Of a stretch of DNA of 64,000 bases, positions 7,849 through 16,490 are shown piece by piece. Origin of the DNA: Mucilaginibacter ginkgonis (GTDB lineage: Bacteria; Bacteroidota; Bacteroidia; Sphingobacteriales; Sphingobacteriaceae); NCBI RefSeq assembly GCF_009754905.2, contig NZ_CP066775.1:806001-870000 (forward strand), written 5' to 3'. Made by a program: the position numbers and the translations under genes. The notes beneath the pieces are model-generated. The model did not search any database. It was not told the DNA's origin and saw only the letters and a program-made list of their open reading frames with translations. Every line of letters starts with the position of its first letter. Position 1 is the first letter of the stretch.

Positions 7849-9303
7849 TTAAGAACTGGTTTTGCATTTAATAAATTGCTGATAAACTTGTTCAATCTTA
7901 TCCATTACCAAGGCAACTCTATCCTTTAGTAGCTTTACGGAACCTTCATCCGGTTCAAAGTCACTCTTATACCTTGTTTCAGAATAGCCCAATTGGAGTA
8001 AATTGAAAAGCTGTAAACCTTCGGTAGTATTAAGTTGCAGCGATCGCTTTATTTCGTCTGTAAATAGCAACGTTATTTTGATCATCCGTGGAAGGTTATG
8101 TGTAGTAAGGCGGTAGCCTGTAATGCCATGGATGATTCCTATCAGCGAGCTCTCGGTAGCTTGATGTAAAGAAAAAAGCGCTAATGTGCAATTGTTATCT
8201 TCAATATACCTGATCGCGCCTTTCATGAATTCTTTACCTTGTAGACCCCAGCGATCCCAGTCTTTTTGAGCTTTTTCAATCCACACGTGATCCTCAATAG
8301 CTTTTGCGTTCAACAATTCTGCTTCCGGTGCCTTATACAAATTAATGCTTTTGTAAAGTGTGTTATGCCAGAAACGTTTATCATTATCTAATCCTTTCTT
8401 CGTGGAAGATCTTTTATGAACAATAGCAAATACTGTCCCCAGGAAACGGCAGTTATCTTCAATCTTGTTAGCTACTTCATGTTCAACCGCCTTTTCGCTA
8501 TCGTCTATTAATATCAAAAGATAGTAAATGGAAGGTTTTGCATTCTTACCAATCAAGTAGATCAAGTTCACACCCGGTATTCTTTCAATGATCAGGTTCT
8601 TTATTTTATCAACAACCGCCTCTTGTTCCTCGCTTAGTTTTGGATTGAGGTCTTTTAAAGGCGTCAAGTCTTCTGCATTGGTCAACTGTTTATCTTTATT
8701 CTTCCCCCAAGATTTGTGCGTAATAGCTTCGTTAGTTTCACGCTGATGAATGAGCCATGCCGCAGAATAGAGCTTACGGATATTATCATAAACGTCGATG
8801 ATCTCGCTTGCCGATAATGTTTCGTCAGCAGCATTGTTATATAGCGCTGTGTGAAGCCATTCATGCAGATAATCGCGATATTCCTGTGGGCTGATCTTTT
8901 TAAAGCATTTCTTTATAGCCTTATATGGGTTAGCCAGCTCGCTTTGTGATAAGTTCTTTGGGAAATAGACCCAATCATTACTTTCTTGTGTGATCTGTTC
9001 TTTTGTTACGTCTTCCAAACGCGGCCACCTATCCTTAAATTTTAGTAATAATAAATGCAAAGCCTCAATCAATTGCATGTTTTGATCGTATATGAATAAA
9101 ATGTGACCGGAACCATGTCTATCCTTGAAAACCTTATCATTCAGGACAAAATAGCGCCACTCTTTCAGATCTTCCCGATGATCCTTCGGCCATCCGGAGC
9201 TAAAAAAATCAATAACTACCTTTAACGGATTCATGATTTCTTCGAAACGAAGATGTTTAGGATATTGCTCCCACGGCGCGATATTACCCAGATAAGTGCC
9301 CAT
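7849..9303 (-). CDS. Protein with two N-terminal repeats, degenerate nucleotidyltransferase-like and C-terminal HEPN domains
   Basis: This 484-residue protein has three parts. Residues about 1-215 hold two helical repeats shared with the 218-residue neighbour. Residues about 228-335 resemble an MNT-type nucleotidyltransferase fold (IYLIGKNAKPSIYYLLILID), but the usual G-S and D-x-D motifs are not intact. Residues about 350-480 look like a PF05168-type HEPN domain: AIRYIED, LALFSLHQATESSL, THNLPRM and YSETRYK. In that family NT and HEPN domains act as antitoxin and toxin or in nucleotide-linked regulation; here both are in one chain. It is transcribed away from an XRE regulator 179 bp to the right, so the two may share control. 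Confidence 0.75.
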   Translation of the reverse strand: MGTYLGNIAPWEQYPKHLRFEEIMNPLKVVIDFFSSGWPKDHREDLKEWRYFVLNDKVFKDRHGSGHILFIYDQNMQLIEALHLLLLKFKDRWPRLEDVTKEQITQESNDWVYFPKNLSQSELANPYKAIKKCFKKISPQEYRDYLHEWLHTALYNNAADETLSASEIIDVYDNIRKLYSAAWLIHQRETNEAITHKSWGKNKDKQLTNAEDLTPLKDLNPKLSEEQEAVVDKIKNLIIERIPGVNLIYLIGKNAKPSIYYLLILIDDSEKAVEHEVANKIEDNCRFLGTVFAIVHKRSSTKKGLDNDKRFWHNTLYKSINLYKAPEAELLNAKAIEDHVWIEKAQKDWDRWGLQGKEFMKGAIRYIEDNNCTLALFSLHQATESSLIGIIHGITGYRLTTHNLPRMIKITLLFTDEIKRSLQLNTTEGLQLFNLLQLGYSETRYKSDFEPDEGSVKLLKDRVALVMDKIEQVYQQFIKCKTSS

Positions 9304-9454
9304 GATATTGGACCGGCATTGTTGACGGCATTACAAAGGACGGCACGGGTGTATTTCTATGCTATTCTTATCATTTCTAACGAAGAAAAAGTGAGGCATA
9401 ATTTATCCTTGTATAAGCCAGTAGAAACAAGTAATTTCAGATTTCAAATTTTCA

Positions 9455-9462
9455 TACATTTG
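9455..9462 (+). promoter_or_regulatory. Bacteroidota -7 box for the XRE gene
   Basis: TACATTTG, a perfect TAnnTTTG match, lies 20 bp before the ATG of the XRE gene. The -33 element is not clear. The 179-bp divergent interval (9304-9482) probably also holds the promoter of the leftward 484-residue gene. Confidence 0.5.
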
Positions 9463-9482
9463 CTTAAACAACCATTTCTATC

Positions 9483-9902
9483 ATGAGCACAGCTACCGAT
9501 TCGCAAAAAAGTATTCACCAAGGACGCAATGTTAAGCGTTTTAGAGAAATGCTTGGCTTGAAACAAGAAGCACTGGCTTTAGCCTTAGGTGACGATTGGA
9601 GCCAAAAAAGAGTATCATTACTGGAAGGGAAAGAGCTCATTGAAGAGGATATTCTCGCTCAGGTAGCTGCAATACTAAAAGTACCTGTTGAAGCAATCAA
9701 AAACTTCGACGAGGAGAAAGCAGTCAACATTATCTCAAATACATTTAACGATACGTCTATGTTAAATGCTGTAAATTATAATCCCACTTTTAATCCTATA
9801 GACAAACTGATCGAGGTTTATGAAGAAAATAAAAAGCTTTACGAGCAACTTCTCGCAAGCGAACGTGAAAAAGTTGAAATTCTTAAAAGCAAAAACAACT
9901 GA
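9483..9902 (+). CDS. XRE-family helix-turn-helix regulator
   Basis: This 139-residue protein has an HTH at residues about 14-67: GRNVKRFREMLGLKQEALAL, GDDWSQKRVSLLEGKE and ILAQVAAILKVPVEAI. A C-terminal coiled-coil-like tail follows (LIEVYEENKKLYEQLLASER). This form is common in Bacteroidota, where the tail likely dimerises the protein. It is divergent to the HEPN gene and 7 bp upstream of an 88-residue gene on the same strand, so it probably regulates this locus. No ligand domain is visible. Confidence 0.85.
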   Translation: MSTATDSQKSIHQGRNVKRFREMLGLKQEALALALGDDWSQKRVSLLEGKELIEEDILAQVAAILKVPVEAIKNFDEEKAVNIISNTFNDTSMLNAVNYNPTFNPIDKLIEVYEENKKLYEQLLASEREKVEILKSKNN

Positions 9903-9909
9903 TAAGATT

Positions 9910-10176
9910 ATGACAGCGGAGCAGTATTCAAAGCCATACAGAGAAAGAATGTTCAGTCTCGTTGCAGATCCCGAACTGAAAGCGATGGAAATCAGGTATG
10001 AACCATATCTTGACATTCATGCTATTGAAGACGTGTTAGAAGGCTGCGACATTATACAAGCCAGTCCGGAGGATGTGCCTACAGGCAAGTTGATTTGGAA
10101 AGAAGGTTATGATCTTCCATTAGAGCTTAAGAGAGATATAATTAACTTATATACCAAGCATTTTATTGATCAGTAA
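9910..10176 (+). CDS. Hypothetical protein in operon with XRE regulator
   Basis: This 88-residue protein starts MTAEQYSKPYRERMFSLVAD and ends TKHFIDQ. The frame is open further upstream into the XRE gene, but the ATG 7 bp after that gene's stop is the natural start. It is acidic and soluble, with no motif I recognise. The 3' end overlaps by 14 bp the 3' end of the convergent gene at 10163-10648, so transcription of the two may interfere. Function unknown. Confidence 0.6.
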   Translation: MTAEQYSKPYRERMFSLVADPELKAMEIRYEPYLDIHAIEDVLEGCDIIQASPEDVPTGKLIWKEGYDLPLELKRDIINLYTKHFIDQ

Positions 10177-10648
10177 GCGGATTAAGTTCAAGCAACGTTC
10201 GCCAAGTATCTTCCACAGGCTTTTCGACACCAGGGAAAAGCACATCATCCCACAAATGCAGTTCATCGTTAATAAAACGATAAAGCTTTCTTATTCCAAC
10301 TTCGTTACTGGCAAACACATGTGTAATGCCTTCTTTATCCAGATAGTCTTCCCAAAAGCCGTCTGAACTAAGGGGTTCTATATATACATCATCATCAATG
10401 TCCTGGTCGAAGGCAAACCGAAACCCAGATACCTGCGGTGAAAGGTTACCATCAGCTGAATCATTTAAAATGGTCGTTAATCGAAAAAGCATTGCCGGAT
10501 AATGGCCGACGCTGTACTTGATCTCTACTTTTTCCAAGGTGCGGGAATTCAGTTCTAACACGCCATATGTAAGCATTTCAACCAGTTTTAGCCATTGCTT
10601 GTCTGATACGTTCAATAATACATTTTGTGCCTCATCCAATGTTTTCAT
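10163..10648 (-). CDS. Hypothetical protein downstream of tra operon
   Basis: This 161-residue protein starts MKTLDEAQNVLLNVSDKQWL. I prefer this ATG over one 69 bp upstream because the upstream part reads as AT-rich leader. It is acidic and soluble with no recognised motif. It lies 61 bp after the 256-residue protein on the same strand, so it may be the last gene of the transfer operon. Its 3' end overlaps that of the XRE-linked gene. Confidence 0.6.
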   Translation of the reverse strand: MKTLDEAQNVLLNVSDKQWLKLVEMLTYGVLELNSRTLEKVEIKYSVGHYPAMLFRLTTILNDSADGNLSPQVSGFRFAFDQDIDDDVYIEPLSSDGFWEDYLDKEGITHVFASNEVGIRKLYRFINDELHLWDDVLFPGVEKPVEDTWRTLLELNPLTDQ

Positions 10649-10709
10649 AGTAAAGTTTGAATAAATAAATATTAGCAACAGGTCATTGTTGACCTGTTGC
10701 CTAAACATG

Positions 10710-11480
10710 TTAAACACTCATTTTGCTTTTACGCGACTGCTTTTTTGCAGGAGCATCCTCCTTTTGCTGCTCACGTTGTTTCAAATTCCTAACCGGCTTC
10801 TGTTCGGTCTGTAGCAATTCCTCCCGTTTTATTTTCTTCATTTGGTGATCGAAAAGGTCAACGGTTTTGAATTGCGGGTTAGCTGCGATGAAATACTTTT
10901 TATCGCCTTCTTCACCGCTAACGGTCACCTGCTGGGCGTTGCCTTTTTTCAGAGAGTACAAAAGTTCCTCCTTTGCTTTCGGGTCTTCCAATTCTTTGAT
11001 ACCCTTACCCGCAATAACCTTTTCTACATCATAGCCATAATTTTCATGGTAATGCTTGATCTTTTTGTTGCCATTGTCGGTTAGGTTCTTATCATCAAGG
11101 GTTAACCAGGCCTGGTATTTTTGACCTTCTAAATTGTAAAGCTGTTTGTGAACGGCGCGGCCCTCCATCAAATTAAAAGCTTCTTTGGCGGTGATGCCGC
11201 TGCCTTTATTGATAAAAAAGGTTTGATCTGAATTCTTGGCAGGATCATCCTTGTGGTTAACCGTCGCGTCGTATTTATTAAAGAAATACATATCCTGGTT
11301 ATCACCGGCCTTAAAGTGTAATGTGTAGTCAACCGTTTTTTGGTTAAACTCGTGTTGCAGCCCTAACTTAAACTCGGGCGCTTTGGCGGCGATTTGCCTG
11401 TCCAATTCAGCGTTTAGTTTGTCTCCAAATCCCAGATTTAGGAGACTTTTTTTTAGAAATTCAGCATTTTGAGTATTCAT
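10710..11480 (-). CDS. Conserved-type conjugative element protein, function unknown
   Basis: This 256-residue soluble protein starts MNTQNAEFLKKSLLNLGFGD. The N-terminal 200 residues contain regularly spaced aromatic/charged segments, including YFFNKYDATV, FNLMEGRAV and KYQAWLTLDD. The tail of about 35 residues is strongly basic (REQQKEDAPAKKQSRKSKMS), as in nucleic-acid-binding tails. Proteins of this type (DUF3945/DUF4099-like in part) are common cargo of Bacteroidota ICEs. It follows TraN by 29 bp in the same orientation. The family assignment is tentative. Confidence 0.6.
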   Translation of the reverse strand: MNTQNAEFLKKSLLNLGFGDKLNAELDRQIAAKAPEFKLGLQHEFNQKTVDYTLHFKAGDNQDMYFFNKYDATVNHKDDPAKNSDQTFFINKGSGITAKEAFNLMEGRAVHKQLYNLEGQKYQAWLTLDDKNLTDNGNKKIKHYHENYGYDVEKVIAGKGIKELEDPKAKEELLYSLKKGNAQQVTVSGEEGDKKYFIAANPQFKTVDLFDHQMKKIKREELLQTEQKPVRNLKQREQQKEDAPAKKQSRKSKMSV

Positions 11481-11509
11481 AACGTAATGATTAAAAATGA
11501 AAAAAATGG

Positions 11510-12343
11510 TTAATTAATTGTATTTGCAGCTATTGCATTAACCGGCTGCTGCACTGCCGGCGTTATTGTTTTCAAATCGTCCAGATCCTTTTGTTTGATT
11601 TGGAGGTAAAGGTGACGGTTACCGTTCCGCTCGTATAATTCAACATTCAGCGCCTGGTCTTCTGAAAGCGAGAAACGGTGAAAACCGAAAACTTTCGCGA
11701 TCTCCTGTTTATGACCAATGGAAGTCTTTTTATGCAGTGTTGTAATTAAGGGTACAATTTCCTGTTCGTGCGTTGCCATCCTGGCGACGGCTTTTAAGTC
11801 CCTGATGTAAAACCGCACAAAATCAATTTCGTAGGGAAGGTTGGATTTGTTACGAATATCCAGCCTAAAGAAAATCCGGTTACCGGCAAGCGATAGTTCA
11901 TCGACCCAGGCTTTAACGCCTCCCGTTTTTTCGTGATCTACCACATCTTTTCGCTTACCTGCGGCTAATTGTGAAAGGACTGCGTTGTAATTAAATTCGG
12001 CACTTTTAATCACCCTAACAGTCATAGGAGCTGCGCCATCAACTTCAATCCGTCTTCCTGCCCGTCCATAAGAATATTCTACCGGGATGTGATAAATTTT
12101 TGCCGTGCTCACATCCTGGACGTTGATGCGGGTGGGTGAAAAGTCGGTATTGCGTGCTTTAATGGTAATCAGCGCATCTTCTTTCTGTGTCAGATCGAAA
12201 TCCGGAGTTGATTTGCTGATAATTTTAACCGCAGACTTAAAGAATAAAGCTGTGGTTTTGTCACGGCTCACATAAGCCGTATCCTGCGCGTAGGAAACTG
12301 TTCCCCACGCACCAAGAATGAAGATAATGAACGATTTTTTCAT
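11510..12343 (-). CDS. traN: Conjugative transposon protein TraN (DUF4138)
   Basis: This 277-residue protein has a signal peptide (MKKSFIIFILGAWGTVSYAQ) and a periplasmic beta-rich body of about 250 residues typical of TraN/DUF4138, a VirB9-like part of the transfer channel outer complex. It comes directly after TraM, as in CTnDOT. Supporting segments include VEYSYGRAGRRIEVD and LDIRNKSNLPYEIDFVRFYI. The tail carries a short Ala/Asn stretch. No TraO or TraP follows, unlike the CTnDOT order; the next gene is an unrelated element protein. Confidence 0.85.
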   Translation of the reverse strand: MKKSFIIFILGAWGTVSYAQDTAYVSRDKTTALFFKSAVKIISKSTPDFDLTQKEDALITIKARNTDFSPTRINVQDVSTAKIYHIPVEYSYGRAGRRIEVDGAAPMTVRVIKSAEFNYNAVLSQLAAGKRKDVVDHEKTGGVKAWVDELSLAGNRIFFRLDIRNKSNLPYEIDFVRFYIRDLKAVARMATHEQEIVPLITTLHKKTSIGHKQEIAKVFGFHRFSLSEDQALNVELYERNGNRHLYLQIKQKDLDDLKTITPAVQQPVNAIAANTIN

Positions 12344-12354
12344 GGCATTTTTAT

Positions 12355-13626
12355 TTAATTATCCCGGTCGTTACTATCCTTTAAAAGGACTTCGTAACCG
12401 GCCTTTACTTTGACTTTGATCTGTTTTACCTTGTGGTTGAATAAGCCCTTTGCGGCTTCCACACCTGCACTGGCGGCTTGTGTACCAACAGACTGATCCA
12501 TTGACATCAGCTGCATAGATTGAACCGCATCTCCAACGCCGTTCTTTGCAGCGTCTCTGCCGATTGATCCTGGAACATATAGCCCTTCCATACCGTCCAA
12601 ATCATAAACTGTAAGTGCTACGGGCAGGATGTTATTGAGATAGCGAATACTGGCAATCTTGATATCCAGGCGTTCATTGTTTAAAGCGCAGGTTCCATAG
12701 ACAAAACTTCCCTTTGGAATCATTTTGCCGTTCACATAAATGCCATCCAACAGCCTTAATTTGATCACCGCGCCGCTAACCAGCGTTTGATCCTCATGCA
12801 CAACTGCCTGGATGGTGTTTCCAGCTTCAGCTGTAGCGGAACGGTGCTTTTTCGCTTTACCGCCTCCGTCGTAAGAAGCGTAGTTCACCTGCATTTTTTC
12901 AGTTGGGGTATTGTCGTCGTCATCGTTGTTCGCTGCCATTACCGCATACACACGACCGTGATTTTTCATAGATTGATTGCGCAGCCTGCTATTTACATTA
13001 CCTGGATTTTGTATATCATTAATTTGTTGCAGCATCTGAGTTAGCTGCTTCATTTCAGGATCATTGCCGCCGCCACTGCCATTCATTGCTTTCATCATCA
13101 ATTCGAGGCGCTTCACATCGGCGGCGGATTGGGGCGATGATGCGCCGCCGCCGTAATTCGCGGGTTCAGGCTGGTTAATTTGCTGGTTGATAGCGGCAAG
13201 CTTCGCCTGGATTTTTGCTTCGTTTACATCTGCTACCGTTGGGCCACCTGTAAGGTTAGCGGTCGAACGTTGGGTAGCCGAATCAGAATGCCCGGCTTTA
13301 GCCGCATCCAGTCCCATCGATTTAACAAAACTTTCACTAACACCGCTATTGGCTGAACTCGCGGAATCTGTCTTAACTGTTTGGTAAATTCCCATTTTGT
13401 CCTGGGCTTTTTGATCTTTGAACTGCGCCTGCGGAAGTGTGGCGTTTAGCCCCTGGACATTGGAATTTTCATAGGCAGATGCCGACTGCTTACCGCCGCC
13501 TAATGCCCAAAAAGCCATCGTTAAAAATGGGATGATCAGCAGGGGCATGATGACCAAAAATTTGCGCTCCTTCAAAAATTCAGGAGTATGCTGCGGCAAT
13601 TGGCCGCTGTTTAATGCTGCATTCAT
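12355..13626 (-). CDS. traM: Conjugative transposon protein TraM (VirB10-like)
   Basis: This 423-residue protein has one TM segment near residues 27-44 (FLVIMPLLIIPFLTMAFWAL). A Gln/Ala/Gly-rich periplasmic linker covers roughly residues 50-270. A C-terminal domain follows (QAVVHEDQTLVSGAVIKLRL, GKMIPKGSFVYGTCAL) of the VirB10/TraM type that bridges inner and outer membranes in the type IV channel. Position between TraL and TraN fits the Bacteroidota transfer operon. Length is within the family range. Confidence 0.88.
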   Translation of the reverse strand: MNAALNSGQLPQHTPEFLKERKFLVIMPLLIIPFLTMAFWALGGGKQSASAYENSNVQGLNATLPQAQFKDQKAQDKMGIYQTVKTDSASSANSGVSESFVKSMGLDAAKAGHSDSATQRSTANLTGGPTVADVNEAKIQAKLAAINQQINQPEPANYGGGASSPQSAADVKRLELMMKAMNGSGGGNDPEMKQLTQMLQQINDIQNPGNVNSRLRNQSMKNHGRVYAVMAANNDDDDNTPTEKMQVNYASYDGGGKAKKHRSATAEAGNTIQAVVHEDQTLVSGAVIKLRLLDGIYVNGKMIPKGSFVYGTCALNNERLDIKIASIRYLNNILPVALTVYDLDGMEGLYVPGSIGRDAAKNGVGDAVQSMQLMSMDQSVGTQAASAGVEAAKGLFNHKVKQIKVKVKAGYEVLLKDSNDRDN

Positions 13627-13629
13627 GAT

Positions 13630-13959
13630 TTACTTTTTTTTAGTTAATGAATCTGTTAATTGACGTTTAATGAAATGGGGGTCGGGAAACTCTGACGCCC
13701 GCCCGATATGGGCAGAGGTATAGTTTTGTGTTAATTTGGGAATAGTATAAAAGCTGCAAAACGAACTGCTGATCAATATGATGGACGTTAGCAGCGCGAT
13801 TGCAATCGCGATCTGTTTCTTTTGCCGTAACGAATAAGCATTAAACCACTTATTAAGCCTGGCCGAAAAATAGAGTTGGATATTGATAATTCTCTTTGCC
13901 AACGAAGCTGCAACCTTGTCGCTCAAGTGCGCTGACGCTTTACTGTTTGATAAATTCAT
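13630..13959 (-). CDS. traL: Small membrane protein TraL (DUF3989-like)
   Basis: This 109-residue protein starts MNLSNSKASAHLSDKVAASL. The frame is open 48 bp further upstream into traK, but the ATG at 13959 lies 5 bp after the traK stop and is the likelier start. One TM segment is visible at about residues 53-75 (QIAIAIALLTSIILISSSFC). Position between TraK and TraM and size identify it as the TraL-type protein of Bacteroidota conjugation operons. Its exact role in the channel is not known. Confidence 0.75.
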   Translation of the reverse strand: MNLSNSKASAHLSDKVAASLAKRIINIQLYFSARLNKWFNAYSLRQKKQIAIAIALLTSIILISSSFCSFYTIPKLTQNYTSAHIGRASEFPDPHFIKRQLTDSLTKKK

Positions 13960-13964
13960 AGCTT

Positions 13965-14579
13965 TTAATGTTGAATGGTGGTATCCCTGTTCGCTAAGGT
14001 TTCCCAATGCAGGATCAGGAAACCATGCGGGTTATTGTCTGACCTGGCTACATTGCGCAAGTATCCCTGGGTGATCAGGCTTCGGTTTGCGGTTGAAGTG
14101 GAGCGGATCAGCTTTTGCGTCGCAAAGCATTTGAAGTAATAGGGATACTGATTAATATCCAGCTGGATGCTATCCACTGTAACCTGCTGGCTGATATTAC
14201 CAGAAATCAGATTGTTGTAATAGCTCTTTTCCTTTAAATCATTGTATTGATTTTTCGCACTCTCATCAGCGAGGTATAGTGCTTTACCGATATTGCCATC
14301 GATCACCTTTTCATCGGGGTCAAGCGTGAAAAAATAATGGTGGAACATCCGGATATGATCCCTTGCTTCCACAGGGATATTATCTTTCCGGTCGGCTGCA
14401 AAAGCTTCCAGCGCCTTACCGTTTGCCAATATGTAAATGTGACTGCCGGCAATATTTGCTGCCTGATAACTTTTGTAAAGTGCGAAACAGGATATGGTGG
14501 TGCAGGCTGCTATCAGGAAATAGCTGAAGAGTTTGATGTGCTTAAAAGCAGTTTCAATATTTTTGAGATGAGTAAACAT
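13965..14579 (-). CDS. traK: Conjugative transposon protein TraK (VirB8-like)
   Basis: This 204-residue protein starts MFTHLKNIETAFKHIKLFSY, the typical TraK opening, with one TM segment at about residues 18-36. A periplasmic domain follows with RDHIRMFHHYFFTLDPDEK and IDGNIGKALYLAD, family hallmarks. VirB8-like proteins nucleate the inner-membrane transfer complex. It is followed 5 bp later by TraL and preceded 24 bp earlier by TraJ. Confidence 0.88.
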   Translation of the reverse strand: MFTHLKNIETAFKHIKLFSYFLIAACTTISCFALYKSYQAANIAGSHIYILANGKALEAFAADRKDNIPVEARDHIRMFHHYFFTLDPDEKVIDGNIGKALYLADESAKNQYNDLKEKSYYNNLISGNISQQVTVDSIQLDINQYPYYFKCFATQKLIRSTSTANRSLITQGYLRNVARSDNNPHGFLILHWETLANRDTTIQH

Positions 14580-14603
14580 AATTTTGAATTTATAGGTGAG
14601 TAA

Positions 14604-15821
14604 TTAGGCTTGCTGCGGATCGATCTTGCTCGCCCGTCCATTATTTGGGTTACTGCCTTTATCCTGGAAATAAGGCTTTGATACGGCGCTGGCCGCCATG
14701 CTTTGGCTGGTATTTGAGCGCTGATTACCGAAACTATCCGCAGACATATTGCTACCTCCTGAAGCGGCACCCACAACCGACTGACCGGTACTGCTCACGA
14801 TACTATTGACCTTTTGGAGCAATCCATTTCCTCCACCTGCATTGACGATATAATTAGCTACGCTTGGAACAGTGAAATAACCGATGATACCAATAATTAA
14901 GAAAATGAGATAGGCTGTATCGGTTGAACTAAAGAAAGTATCACCGGCATTTTGGACCTGGCTAATATCAAGTTTCAGCATATTTTCCTGCACCTTACCG
15001 ATGATAGCACCAAAAATATTGGCAACCGGCAGCCATAGAAATACATTAATATATTTAGCCAGCCACACGGTTAACGTGTGCTGAAAACCATCGAAGACGG
15101 CTAAGCCAAAAACAATAGGCCCTAATATGGCAAGGATGATCAGGTAGAATGTGCGAATCGTATTAATGCACAAGGCCGCTGCTTCGTATAACACCTGCAA
15201 CACTTCAGACATCCATTGCTTTACCGAATTGCGGAAATTATAGGATGCTTTAGACATGGCAAATTTCACATCGTTTCCCACACTGGCCAGCATTCCTTCA
15301 CCACTTCCATCTTTATCTTCTGGATGCGTGTATTTATACCATTTATCGCGGTCGCCATCACCATCAGCACCAACATACATCTGCCAGGTGTCCGTTTTTT
15401 CTACTGCCGCTTCTTTTGCTTTCAGTAATGCTGCAATGGCAGCATCTGAATTTTGCACCATGCCACCCGTGGCGCTTACAGTAGGCGACATGATACCGTT
15501 GATGATAGCGATGACCGTCGGAAATAACAGGATAGCTAAACCCAAAGCGAATGGCCGCATGAGCGGGTAAAAGTCTATCGGCTCTGCACTGGCTATCTGC
15601 CGCCAAACCCGGCTGCCGATATACCATAAGGCACCAAATCCGGCTATTGCTCTGCCAACGCCGATTAGTTGGCTGCACATCGGCAGCATATCGTTGTAGA
15701 CGCCGTTTAAGGTGCCTTGCAGGCCCTGTATATCAGTTGCAAGCCCATCTGCTTTGGAAAATAAAGGAAAAGCTATCCCCGTTACCGCAAGAATTGCGGT
15801 TAAATAAATCTTCTTTTTCAT
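14604..15821 (-). CDS. traJ: Conjugative transposon protein TraJ (TrbL/VirB6-like)
   Basis: This 405-residue polytopic membrane protein has a signal-like N terminus. TM segments lie near residues 58-74, 87-107, 205-235, 240-270 and 300-325 (YLIFLIIGIIGYFTVPSVAN). The C-terminal 80 residues are Ser/Gly/Gln-rich and probably disordered. TrbL/VirB6-type proteins form the inner-membrane passage for the substrate. It stands between the TraI-like genes and TraK, as in related operons. Confidence 0.85.
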   Translation of the reverse strand: MKKKIYLTAILAVTGIAFPLFSKADGLATDIQGLQGTLNGVYNDMLPMCSQLIGVGRAIAGFGALWYIGSRVWRQIASAEPIDFYPLMRPFALGLAILLFPTVIAIINGIMSPTVSATGGMVQNSDAAIAALLKAKEAAVEKTDTWQMYVGADGDGDRDKWYKYTHPEDKDGSGEGMLASVGNDVKFAMSKASYNFRNSVKQWMSEVLQVLYEAAALCINTIRTFYLIILAILGPIVFGLAVFDGFQHTLTVWLAKYINVFLWLPVANIFGAIIGKVQENMLKLDISQVQNAGDTFFSSTDTAYLIFLIIGIIGYFTVPSVANYIVNAGGGNGLLQKVNSIVSSTGQSVVGAASGGSNMSADSFGNQRSNTSQSMAASAVSKPYFQDKGSNPNNGRASKIDPQQA

Positions 15822-15831
15822 AAAATTGGGA

Positions 15832-16479
15832 TTAGTTATTTATACCATAGAGCTGTTTCATCGTTCGGTTGTCGCCTGCGTCCTTGCTGCGCTGGATATT
15901 CAGTAAAACGCCCTGCCGGTTGAAATGCCGGAGAAATTGTAACTTATCAGAACTACTGGCGTAGATCCGGTCTATCGCCCGCATTCTTTCATCATCGGAC
16001 ATACGCAGCTTGCCTGCGGTAAGGACATTTGTCAGATCGTCGAGATTTTGAAGGCTTTGATTGACCAGCTGACCATATACATTGCTCATGTACGTCAACT
16101 CGCTGGCACTGAATAAGCCGCTTTGCTTAAACTGCTTGTAAGCACTTTTGTATTCGCTCAACAGGCTGGCTTGTTGTGTGATAATATCAGCAACCCGGCC
16201 ATAATCCTTCACCGTCGGGTTTATCGAGAGTAACCCATTCAGGTAAACGCTGTGCAAATCAAAATTTCCTTTTGACAACTGGGAAATACTACCATAACCT
16301 TGCTGATAAATTTGGTAGCCCGTTTTCATATCACTTAAAATGCCTTTAAGCTGAGTAAGCTTTTCAATGTCCAAAATTAGCTGCTGCATTTCCTGTGCCT
16401 GGGCGTTTGCAAGCTTTGCCGAACCAAGGCAAACGAACAATACGAGTATAACTACCATATGCTTTAAATCCTTTTTCAT
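15832..16479 (-). CDS. TraI-like secreted protein, copy 3 (DUF4141-like)
   Basis: This 215-residue protein has a signal peptide (MKKDLKHMVVILVLFVCLGS) and a helical periplasmic body. It shares with its two upstream neighbours an MSDDERMRAIDRIY segment and the terminal pattern QRSKDAGDNRTMKQLYGIN. It is the usual single TraI-like gene placed before TraJ in Bacteroidota operons. A VirB5/TrbJ-like role at the cell surface is suggested by secretion and helical character, which is inference. It lies 11 bp before TraJ. Confidence 0.75.
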   Translation of the reverse strand: MKKDLKHMVVILVLFVCLGSAKLANAQAQEMQQLILDIEKLTQLKGILSDMKTGYQIYQQGYGSISQLSKGNFDLHSVYLNGLLSINPTVKDYGRVADIITQQASLLSEYKSAYKQFKQSGLFSASELTYMSNVYGQLVNQSLQNLDDLTNVLTAGKLRMSDDERMRAIDRIYASSSDKLQFLRHFNRQGVLLNIQRSKDAGDNRTMKQLYGINN

Positions 16480-16490
16480 ACTTCTTTATG

